Origin: Balanoglossus misakiensis
Taxonomy: Eukaryota > Hemichordata
Assembly (NCBI GenBank): GCA_040954595.2
Contig: CM082589.2
Location: 9,424,001 to 9,488,000 of the forward strand
Reading direction: 5' to 3'
Length of the DNA stretch: 64,000 nucleotides
Part shown: one piece after another, positions 52,464 to 61,127 of the stretch
How positions within the stretch are numbered: position 1 is the stretch's first letter
Layout: each line of letters starts with the position of its first letter
Made by a program: the position numbers and the translations under genes
The notes under the pieces: generated by a model
What the model saw: only the letters and a program-made list of their open reading frames with translations
What the model was told of the DNA's origin: nothing
Database searches by the model: none

Positions 52464-53651
52464 GAATGTAGAATGTAGAATAGTTTATTGCGTTCCAAGG
52501 CCTCCGGCCCATATGCAAGGGGGTTACAAAAATTTAACATAGAAAGACAGCAAAATAAAGTACAGCTGTACATGACCATTAAACAGTTTAAATTCTGTCT
52601 CTTGAAAAAAGTGAGAGAGATATCTTTCTCTGCTTAAACGCTTTGCTTGTGAAAATACAGAGGTTGAGAAGCTCATCATTGCTAGACGTGTTCATAAGTC
52701 GTACAAATTTGTGAAAAGTTGGATGCTCAAAGTAGATATGTGATAAATACTGTTTTCTGAGGTCTGTGTAAGCAGAGCATTCAAGGAGAAAATGGTATTC
52801 ATCTTCTACTGCTCCTTTTGTACAAAACTTACATAGACGATCTGGTACATCTATATTATGCCTTCTCCCCTCCTCAATAGCAAGGGGCAGGGTAGAACAG
52901 CGAAAACAGGTGAACAGTTGTAAGACATTGCGACTACATGGTAACCTAAGATACTTCTCAGGTTCGAGCATGCTTTTAAATTGCATGTATGTACGGAGTT
53001 TAGGTTTCAAAGATATTTTACTGTTCCAAAGTTGTTTAAAGATATCTGAAAGCCTAGAATCAAAAAGTGACAAAAATTGCTGTTTGTTTCCTATTTCTTG
53101 GGCAAGCCAGGCATAACCGAAACCATAAGAAAATAAAACATTCTTTATAGATGTTGCCCACGTGTGGCGACCCAAGCCATCAAGATTACATAACATGATG
53201 TATGCTTGTCTTGGAAGACGGTTTGGAGGCATTTCAAGTAATTTTATCCAATAGCGAATGCAACGCTTTATAGTGTAAAAATGAACAGGAAAACGACCGC
53301 ATTCACCCAATACTGCTTCATTTGTTGTATTGCCCGGTATACCTAAAAATTTTCTACACCATTTTCTGTGTACCTTCTCCAGAGCATCGTACAAAGTAAA
53401 ACCCCAGACTTCAGAACCATAGCATAAAATTGGTAATATCATAACATCGAAAACTTTAAAATGAGAATACAGATCAAAGTGACCTAACTTCCATCTAGCA
53501 ATTGACAGCATATTGAGGGCTTTACTAGCCTGGTTTGCTAGATTTTGGATTGATTTCGACCAGTTGTTGCGAGATGAAAAGAATAAACCCAGGTATTTGT
53601 AAAATGAAACAATATTTACAGGACTTGTACCAAATTGCCAGTTTTCCCAAC
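52464..53651 (-). mobile_element. 5'-truncated LINE inserted in transposase exon 7
   Basis: Read on the minus strand, the insertion enters mid-ORF at WENWQFGTSPVNIVSFYKYL, the end of a reverse-transcriptase domain. It continues with FDVMILPILCYGSEVWGF, a Trp/Leu-rich thumb-like region, and the Cys-rich knuckle CKFCTKGAVEDEYHFLLEC (CX2C…HX4C) before a stop at 52588. A 3' UTR follows, ending in repeats of attctac near 52470-52485. This is the usual C-terminal layout of metazoan LINEs; the clade is uncertain. The ORF appears to extend past the LINE's 5' end only because host antisense sequence is open. Confidence 0.82.
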
Positions 53652-53841
53652 GTGATGATGATGATGATGATGATGATGAAACACCATCACCGGGTCTGCA
53701 GAGAGTTGTCACAGAAGAAGATGGGGAAAGCCTCCTTGGTGACTCTACAACATGTCTGGTTTCTTTGAACCAGCTTCTGACCCTTGGCAAAAAATCTATT
53801 AGGCAAGTCTGTGCATTGAAGTCTTGCAGTGGATTGATATC
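53652..53841 (+). repeat. long target-site duplication, copy 2
   Basis: This is the right-hand partner of 52271-52463. Exon 7 continues uninterrupted after it (STSKFVGSALYLKW, then donor GTGAGT at 53885), so this copy retains the original exon junction. The reading frame from copy 1 resumes exactly after gatatc. Confidence 0.88.
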
Positions 53842-54170
53842 CTCTACTTCAAAGTTTGTTGGCTCAGCTTTATATCTAAAGTGGGTGAGTGTGAACTAAA
53901 TATGGTATATTCTTGACAATTATTGTTAAACTATACCAACTGTAGTGTGCATTGTATGGACAATCACTATGCCAGTATTATTTAGATGAACAGGAAACTC
54001 TAGTTATAATCCTCTGTGGGTGCACATTGTTCCTTTAGGTTTATAATAAAAAACAATAGTCAACTGAAATTGCAAAGTTATCCGTATTAACATGTGTTTT
54101 ATCGTGTCATAGAGAAATCAACATGAAATGATCAAATAAGCATGAATCTTTAAACTGTTTTTTTTTTCAG

Positions 54171-54611
54171 GAATGCTCAGCTGGTCACCTTGAGTACGAA
54201 TGGTGTTCACAACCAATTTTGAACAGGATACTTCATAGTGGTGATCTCTTCACAGCAGCTGCCGTTCTATTGTCTGGTAATAATTATGCCAAAATTAATT
54301 TTTTGGCAAGCATTCTGTCACTCAGAATTTGCTCCCAGAATACTTACAATAGAATTCAGAAAGCTTATCTAATACCATGTCTTGATGAATTTTGGATACG
54401 ACAACAACAAGACATTATTATCTGTTTATTATCTGTTCTTCTGCAGATCGACGACTGAATTGGAATCTTTCCAACAACACATTCTAATGTACGCTTCCAA
54501 GAGGTATGCTTACTCACCACCAGCATACAGGGCCAGAAATATCTTGGCCGCCTTAGACCACAATGCGCACCTAGAAAGGGAAACAAGGAAAACTAAAGAT
54601 GGTCAAGAAAT
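54171..54611 (+). pseudogene. transposase-like exons 8 and 9 fused across a core deletion
   Basis: Exon 8 opens after tttttttcag with ECSAGHLEYEWCSQPILN, then LHSGDLFTAAAVLLSGNN and NRIQKAYLIPCLDEFW. It then passes directly into tctgttcttctgcag, an acceptor for exon 9 (STTELESFQQHILMYASKRY, later ARNILAALDHNAH) ending at donor GTGAGT. There is no donor at the end of exon 8, and the catalytic part of the family, some 200 residues by my recollection, is absent. A deletion from inside exon 8 into the next intron explains this. Confidence 0.6.
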
Positions 54612-54912
54612 GTGAGTCCAAACAACACTTTATTGCATAATCTTCAAATGTAAATGAATGCCAAAACACATTAAATATAACCACAGTAATCACTTTTAAA
54701 ATGTAGCTTTTGCAGAAAACAAAATGTCATTCTGTGAAAGACAAGCAGTTTAAAAACAAAATTCAAAATAACAATTGAAAGGTGTAAAATCGTGGTAAAA
54801 AAAGAAATGCATGCATACAGCATGTGGCATTGTTGCATATAAAAACAATACAGTAAGTGAAGTAAAAATGATTGCACAAACTAAGTTTTTGATCACTGCG
54901 TTTCAATCAAAG

Positions 54913-55177
54913 GTACTACAGAAAATTCAACAAAAAGAGCAACAGATGGTCCGCCGCTCCAGTAAAAGAAGCCAAGTCCTATCCCTACATCAGGCCACTG
55001 ATAAAAGATATTCTGCAGAAGAGACTTCAAGATAGAGAAGGAATGAAGAAAAAGAGAGAACTAGAAACTACAGATCCTAGGAGAATATCCATGCATCTGG
55101 CTCAAATACCACCACCACCAACAACTGATCTAGTAAAAGAAAAAATATTGAGACGAACCAGAGAATTGCCTGAATGA
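54913..55177 (+). CDS. transposase-like gene, last exon
   Basis: The acceptor tttcaatcaaag is followed by the codon-completing G. The exon then reads YYRKFNKKSNRWSAAPVKEA, KSYPYIRPLIKDILQKRLQD, a DPRRISMHLAQIPPPP segment, and ends RRTRELPE with TGA at 55175-55177. The frame is clean. Its end lies 32 bp from the stop of the opposing P2RX7_C gene, so the 3' UTRs must overlap. Confidence 0.75.
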
Positions 55178-55209
55178 TTCCATATGTAAATACATGTAGA
55201 CAAAAAAAA

Positions 55210-58200
55210 CTATTGTAATCTTGAAGGAACAAATCCAGTGTAGCGGGCGAATGGGTCAGGAAATCGGTCCCGGATCTCCCAGACACAGCAACTGGGAATG
55301 ACCACACGGTTTCCTGCACCTAAACGACCATACTGCCACATGACATACTGCCTATAGGCAGCATGTCGGTTAGCTGTGTTATTGTCATCATCATCATCAT
55401 CAGTAGCAAAGATTTCTCGCCTGCAGGTCCTAGCCAAGGCCAACACAGCCTCATTGAGCACAAGCACATTGAAATCCTGGTGACAGAAAGATAACAAAAG
55501 TTAGGTTCAGTAATATGTAAAAAAAAGGAAGAGCCTACAGTCAAAACTCTCTATAGTTGCTGTGTCTGGAAGATCCGGGACCGATTTCCTGACCCATTTG
55601 CCCGCAACACTGGATTTGTTCCTTCAAGATTACAGTAGTTTTTTGTCCACATTTACATTCATTCACATAAAGTGTAAACCACAAGCAAATTTAATGAAAT
55701 ATTTACAAGACTTTCAACTCATATTGTAATCACTCAAGTTTTATTACTGACAGTGACATAGATGACATGCTGTTGTCATTTACCAAAATGTAACATTTTT
55801 AAAGGGACGAAGTCTCTCTCTCTCACTGCCCTTTTTCCAGTGATTTTGCTTGATACAAGACACTGTTCATGTTATTCTACATGTGGATATATAGTGAATC
55901 AACATTCGACCAAACACACCTCCCATTCCTGCTTGTAGACACAAGAGTGAAAAACTCACCAAAATAAATAAACGGTCTCTACCATTTATTCATTCTGGGC
56001 AAGTTTTTACTTCGCATGATACAAGTGGGATGGAAGGTGTGTGTGGTTGAGCGTTGATTCACTATATATCCACATGTAAATTAACATAAATAGTGTCTTG
56101 TATCAAACATAATTAATGGAAAAAGGGCAGCGAGAGAGAGACTTTGTCCTGGGAGGTGTGTGTGGTCGAACGTTGATTCACTATATATCCACATGTAGAA
56201 TAACATAAACGATGTCTTGTATCAAACATAATTGATAGAATAAGGGCAGCGAGAGAGAGACTTTGTCCCTTTAACTTTAGAATAATCAGTTTGTATTGAT
56301 GTTTTGTTCTGAAGATTTTGTAAATTTGTCAACAAAGATGTTTTCTATAGCACACTACTCGACGATTTCCTTACACTGCCATGCCAAATGTGACAATGAA
56401 GCTGCACTGGCCACCAGTACTTCACAGAATTTTTTTTATATATATATTTAGTTGTGTTGATGTCAACACCAACTTCCAAAGGGAATTTTTATATCATTGT
56501 TTTCTTGACTTCAGAAAGCAATCTCAGGTTTTGAATAATAGTGGTGTGTTTCCAGTGTCTCTTTAAATTTCAATGTTTATCTGACCTCTGTATTGGTATA
56601 TGCAGAATCTAACACTAGACGTCTCAATATATGCATAATGCACAAATTATAAATTCCTGTATCGTGTTACAAATACATATTTCTGTATACTTTGAGTTTG
56701 TAACCTGTTCTTCCAAAGTTCCGTCCTCAACACATGCACTCTTTTCACAACCCTTCAGGTTGGCTCTAAAACTTCTGACAAAAACACACAAACAACCAGC
56801 TTTGCTTTGCTATATGCAAACCATTGTGGATATACTTTGCAAAAATGTTACAGGAAGTACAGTTTGACTGTAGCCAGGTTAGTGGAACTGAATGTGTTCA
56901 ATTTAACTTAGAGTTCAAATTTTCAGTTCATAGAGGTTTAGTAGTGAGTCCTTGTAGAATTATATTCATGTACAAGTTAAAATCCAAAAGCTTACTTGAC
57001 TTACCGGTGATCTTGAGATGCAGTTTTGTGGCTGTTTATCGCAGCACATTTTCTCCATTTCTGTTGGCATCTGCCGACAGTGACTGCAAATGCACCAGTC
57101 AGGTGATTGAGTTGCTGAGGGTGGGTGGTATCCCTGCTGTTCTAGTGTTACTGGGAATATGAGATTAAACATCAAACCAGGCTGCCAATCAACCATTTGT
57201 AGCACCATTCTTTGCAGTTCATCGTTTTTCATGTGTTCAACAGCAGCCTGTGGACAGATTGTTAACAATTTCATTGAATGATACAAACAGCATTATTTTT
57301 ATTGTTTTGTTTTATTTATATATGTATGAAATAAATGTATGTTTTTAAAGTTTACCTCCATTCTTTGTCTCCTTTGTTGTAGTTGGGCAACAGCATCTCC
57401 AACAGATACGGATGTTGCACCCCTCCTACCCCTTCCACGTCGTCGGCTTGTACTCCCCCGAGCTGCAACACTTCCTCCTCTCTCAGTCTCACCACCTCGA
57501 CCTCTACCCCTACCACGGCCTCGACTTGTACTCCCCCGAGCTGCAACACTTCCTCCTCTCTCAGTCTCACCACCTCGACCTCTACCCCTACCACGGCCTC
57601 GACTTGTACTCCCCCGAGCTGCAACACTTCCTCCTCTCTCAGTCTCACCACCTCGACCTCTACCCCTACCACGGCCTCGACTTGTACTCCCCCGAGCTGC
57701 AACACTTCCTCCTCTCTCAGTCTCACCACCTCGACCTCTACCCCTACCACGGCCTCGACTTGTACTCCCCCGAGCTGCAACACTTCCTCCTCTCTCAGTC
57801 TCACCACCTCGACCTCTACCCCTACCACGGCCTCGACTTCTACCATGTTGTCCTCTACCTCTTTCATTTGTACTTGGGCTGGATTCTCTTTCTGCGTTAT
57901 CTATTTCACTTGTCTGGAAAAAAAATAAGATTTTAAATTGAAAAATGGTAATAAATAATTTTGTACATGCAGTTATATTGCAAATCATGCAATTTCATGA
58001 ATTAGGTGAAATTTGTGAACATAAATCCATTATTCATATGCATGTAAAATCCAGACGTGTACAATGATTGCCCTCTACCAAAATAATCAAATTTGCTCAC
58101 TAACCCAAACAGTAACATCTCTCCCCTAAGAAAATCAATAAGTTTGTGTTTCTTCTGGACAGGGATGGGGCATGGTGCATATCCCCTGTAAATGCATGCC

Positions 58201-59208
58201 ATTCAAATTCAAGCCCACTGCTTGGTTCTATTTTTTATCACTTGGTTTTCACTCACTGCTTCTTCAGATCACAGAATCAATGAATTTAATCGGGGAGTTT
58301 CACACCTCTTGTGTACATCATGTGTAATGCAACAATCACTATAAAATACCTGCGATCGCATAACTTCGTGTTCAAAGCCAATTGAAATGTAGACCTAACA
58401 TTTTTTTTTCTTATTCACCTATAAAAGTTCCGCTAAACTTATGACACGTAATTTTTGGCCAGCCTTTGTTTGTTTTCTTAGAACACGGGTTTTGACTATC
58501 GTTTCATCCATAGTGATACATAGCTTTATTTGAACGATCATTATCCATTTCCTGTCTCTGTTCGTGTTCATGACGCTTTGATACAAAAGAAATGTCAACA
58601 ACATGCTATGCAACAGTTACCAAGCATGACTCGCAAACTTTTAATTCGAAATATTCTATGCATATTTTTCCCCGGTGCAAGTGCATGCACTTGCTATATT
58701 CATAATAATAATCCCCCTGTTTATTAGCGCGTGAGCAGATGATAATGAGTACTCGATAGGGGCCGATCGGCATCCGGTCTAGTTCATGTACATTACGGCA
58801 TCTACAGCTAGCTGCCAGCTGTCGATGTCACCGTAGTGCAACCCCAGTGCAACCCGGCGTCTACACGTACTTATGCTTACGTGTATTTTCGTTAGGAGTT
58901 TACAACTGGTGATCACGTCATATTTGAAATAGAAATCAGTGCACCGTGGAACAAGAAAGCGGCCTAAAGAAACCGTAAATACTCAGCGAAAATTTAGATA
59001 AATCCCGGAACGTGAAAACAAGAATCAAAACAAACAAATGAACGTCGCGATGTACGGTAAATCACCGGCATCTCCATCTGACATCGTAAAGTTTACCTTC
59101 TTTATCATTGTCAATGTCAATGTCATTCATAAAAAACATTCTCTACTAATTTTCTCTAGTTTACAGAATTCTATAAGTATTCGTATATGTACTTACCTCG
59201 CATTCCAT
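55210..59208 (-). CDS. P2X7-intracellular-domain (P2RX7_C) protein with Arg/Gly repeats, carried by the transposon
   Basis: Four exons on the minus strand join in phase 0: 59208-59197 (MECE, donor GTAAGT), 57913-57356, 57247-57005 and 55476-55210, giving 359 residues without a stop. After an acidic start come five 26-residue Arg/Gly repeats, then a helical segment ([17 protein letters not shown]) and the zinc-binding-type motif [20 protein letters not shown]. The last exon has [18 protein letters not shown] and [16 protein letters not shown] followed by YTGF. The WCxCxxC…CC and PSCCxW.IR motifs are those of the P2X7 C-terminal domain. No membrane segments are present, so this is a stand-alone intracellular, probably nucleic-acid-associated protein (inference). 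The MECE start is chosen by phase; an in-exon ATG at about 59280 is in another frame. Confidence 0.78.
55555..55638 (+). pseudogene. inverted partial copy of the P2RX7_C last exon
   Basis: agttgctgtgtctggaagat through ccttcaagattacagtag repeats, in plus orientation, the last 84 bp of the minus-strand exon at 55210-55293 with a few substitutions. It lies in the adjoining intron of the same gene, so the pre-mRNA could fold back on itself there. Confidence 0.75.
55803..56270. mobile_element. 468-bp palindromic MITE nested in the P2RX7_C gene intron
   Basis: TTAA lies on both sides (55799-55802 and 56271-56274), with ends agggacgaagtctctctctc and gagagagactttgtccct. The arms include tatatagtgaatcaacattc and its complement. 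The right terminal 120 bp is present twice in tandem (56027-56150 and 56151-56270), the first copy ending tttgtcct without TTAA. It is the same family as 46518-46851 and shares termini with the transposon it sits in. Confidence 0.88.
57447..57836 (-). repeat. five identical 78-bp units encoding Arg/Gly repeats
   Basis: The plus-strand phrase cttgtactcccccgagctgc occurs at 57447, 57525, 57603, 57681 and 57759. On the minus strand each unit encodes 26 residues, [19 protein letters not shown] followed by AARGSTS. The copies appear identical at the nucleotide level, implying very recent expansion or homogenisation. Length is a multiple of three, so the frame is kept. Confidence 0.92.
57914..59196 (-). 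other. intron 1 of the P2RX7_C gene
   Basis: It is bounded by GTAAGT at 59196 and a pyrimidine-rich cttattttttttccag acceptor before 57913. Nothing further is recognised inside. The 58700-59420 part is richer in CpG, consistent with a promoter/5' region close to the right end of the transposon. Confidence 0.5.
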
Positions 59209-59483
59209 TGTTGTGATCCAGGACCAGGGTCATGAACGTACGTGACCAGGTCATTGACTGAAGCACATGTGTGTGTTGACATTGTGACGCAACCGCAATA
59301 TGCGTAGTTTTTCACTTCGCGGGAGGTCAACATGGCGGTCGATCGAAATCGCGCGCACGGCCAGGCAGAAATCCAGTCTTTAGCCTAAACGGCGAAAACG
59401 TAGTTCAGGGTATTCTTCAAGCAATGTGTGGTCATTATATGTCATAATAATGGATTTGACGTAAGTATTTAATGGAGTTTGGA

Positions 59484-59509
59484 GGCAAAAAGAGAGAGAC
59501 TTTGTCCCT
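59484..59509 (-). repeat. right terminal inverted repeat
   Basis: It ends agagagactttgtccct and is followed by TTAA. It is a perfect 26-bp complement of the left terminus. Further inward the two ends of the element are unrelated, unlike in the MITEs. Confidence 0.9.
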
Positions 59510-59513
59510 TTAA

Positions 59514-60800
59514 TTATCTAATTTATGCATTGTTAACAATGCACTGTGACGTTTACTGCATGTAATTTTTTTCCCCTGTGGAAACTTACTATGCTTTGAA
59601 TACATGTTCCCTAATGGGGTGTTGAAGGATACAGTAGGATCTGTTTCTGTAGCAAATATGACACTGTTTTCAACATATTTGACTGGTGGCAATATGTGAT
59701 ATTATGTTGGTATCCATCATGTAACTCAGATCACCTATATGAAGCTCCATACCAAATTTCACAGAAGTCGGCTGATCAATTCCAGAAAAGTAGATTTTTT
59801 ACCAAAAATGTGGAAAAAGACAAAAAATGCATAAAAAGTAGAAAATTCACACTATTAGATTAAAACACACAGAATGTGTAAGGCTAATATAAGGTACTAT
59901 CATACCATTTTTCAAATCAATATGACCAGGAGTTGTTGAGTGTCTGAGTTTTGACCAAATTAAGGTTTTTCCCGGCTAATTTGCATATTTCTGGTAATGA
60001 AAAATTTGTTTGAACAAACTCCCATCTACAGCCTAGCATGCATCTACACACCAAATATCAAGGTTATTGGCGCAACGGTTTTCAAGTTTTTGATGTGTAC
60101 ACATACATCCATCTATCCGTCCATACGTCCATACAAAAGGTCCCACTGGTATACACAAAAAATGTAACACTTAACATCTTACAGTACAGGGCCTTGCTAG
60201 TTGATGTGGTACAATTCTATCATATCACTTCACAGCTGGTAGCCAAGGGCAGTGTTTGCACAGAGGAGTCTCCTGAATGTCTTCGCTCGTTTGCACATCT
60301 TCAGTGATAATGTCTGGATTACATTGACATGAAACTGTTTGTTCAGTAGTCTTTCAACTGCCAGCCGCCTGGGTTCATTTTACAGCATAAACACTGAAAA
60401 TATTGTAGCAGTCAATAATATAACCTACACACCGTGTAAAATTCACCATGTTCTAAAGATATGTTGATGTCTAATGTGCATTGTGACGTACAGGGCATGC
60501 AAGGCTAAAGCTTGTCAAAAGTTGACAAAGAAAAAGACCAGACCAGGTGCCTGTTTTAAAATATGCTTCTTTCCAAGGACCTTGGTGATGAGCAATGAAT
60601 TGGGGAATGTTCATGAGACCCATTCATTTCACTGGACCCGCATATGTAATGATATGACCATGAAATTGAACTGTTCCCAGGAGCTACTGAGAGTTGCCTT
60701 GTTTCACCCCCAAGTTACTACCTGGGGTTTTTTACAATGTCAACAGTAGTTCCAAAAATGTTGTACTTTTATGAATAATCAATTAGGGTAGATTTATTCG
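59514..60800. other. non-coding flank containing an inverted copy of the 6-kb repeat
   Basis: About 59725-60135 is the inverse of 6030-6410: atgaagctccataccaaatt, aacaaactcccatctacag and ccaaatatcaaggtt correspond to the complements of tatggagcttcat, gatgggagtttgttcaaac and cctcgatatttggtgtg. It carries a ccatccatctatccgtcc run. Nothing else is assigned up to 60800. Confidence 0.5.
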
Positions 60801-61010
60801 TGGTAGTAAAACATTCTGGCCTGCAGCTGCCAAAACAAAGACAATTACAAGTAAGGGACTGGACGTAAACTACTAAGGGGGATGGCAGGGGAATTGACGA
60901 AAGCGATGGCCTCAAATTAATGACCCTCCCCAAGTTACGGACTCCGAAAAAAATATGGCCCGTCCCCCCAAACGTGAGCACAAAAATTTATGACCCTCCC
61001 TTAATGCAAA
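60801..61010. repeat. GA/CCC-rich dispersed-repeat-like segment
   Basis: Phrases aattaatgaccctccccaag and aaatttatgaccctcccttaa repeat at about 75-bp spacing around cccgtccccccaaacgtg. There is no coding frame; it is probably a fragment of a dispersed repeat. Confidence 0.35.
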
Positions 61011-61127
61011 AATATAACTATAAAGATCTTCACATCATCAATATTGTACTTGTAACTTGATTTGTACAGTGTACTGTAAATAAAAAGCACAATAACAATG
61101 CTCCATATTGGTGAGTATAGTGCAGGA

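Larger units (their letters stand above)
48901..55177 (+). pseudogene. decayed multi-exon transposase-like gene of the 10.9-kb element
   Basis: Ten exons join with matching phases: 48901-49116, 49727-49837, 50094-50219, 50558-50671, 51545-51598, 51875-51973, 52212-53884 (interrupted), 54171 to about 54430, 54447-54611 and 54913-55177. Junctions use GT/AG, and phase 2 is kept through exons 1-6. The product has a basic N-terminus (GKRKRARGRPQTT), the segment QINIFSEIHRWNEIKRSL, Ser/Glu/Asp-rich linkers, a Cys/His segment (ECSAGHLEYEWCSQPILN) and a C-terminus with KYNKKSNRW-like KFNKKSNRWSAAPVKEAKSY and LAQIPPPPTTDLV. This order matches a large uncharacterised transposase-like family in invertebrates and fish. 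The central DDE-bearing region expected between exons 8 and 9 is missing. A homopolymer shift in exon 1 and a LINE in exon 7 add to the damage. Confidence 0.72.
48609..59509. mobile_element. 10.9-kb TTAA-target DNA transposon (Kolobok-like) with two convergent genes
   Basis: The termini are perfect 26-bp inverted repeats (left agggacaaagtctctctctt…, 48609-48634; right its complement, 59484-59509), directly flanked by TTAA at 48605-48608 and 59510-59513. Inside, the first exon of a transposase-like gene starts about 290 bp from the left end. The first exon of a P2RX7_C-domain gene starts about 300 bp from the right end, and the two genes converge at about 55.2 kb. TTAA duplications are known for the piggyBac and Kolobok superfamilies. 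The proteins and the AGGG terminus do not look like piggyBac, so Kolobok-like is the inference. Later damage includes a nested LINE tail, a nested MITE and a hairpin element in an intron. Confidence 0.82.

Noticed and set aside
57339-57941. Plus-strand Pro/Leu- and Thr/Ser-rich ORFs of 170-200 residues
   Set aside because: Antisense shadows of the Arg/Gly repeat exon. All three opposite frames are open because the 78-bp unit is GC-rich and a multiple of three.
55210-59208. A P2X7 receptor gene
   Set aside because: No transmembrane segments or extracellular ATP-binding region are encoded nearby. Only the intracellular domain is present, preceded by Arg/Gly repeats.
48609-59509. piggyBac superfamily assignment based on the TTAA target
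   Set aside because: The terminus starts AGGG in place of the usual CCC-type ends, and the transposase-like protein has intron-rich, Cys/His and DDE-family features unlike piggyBac.
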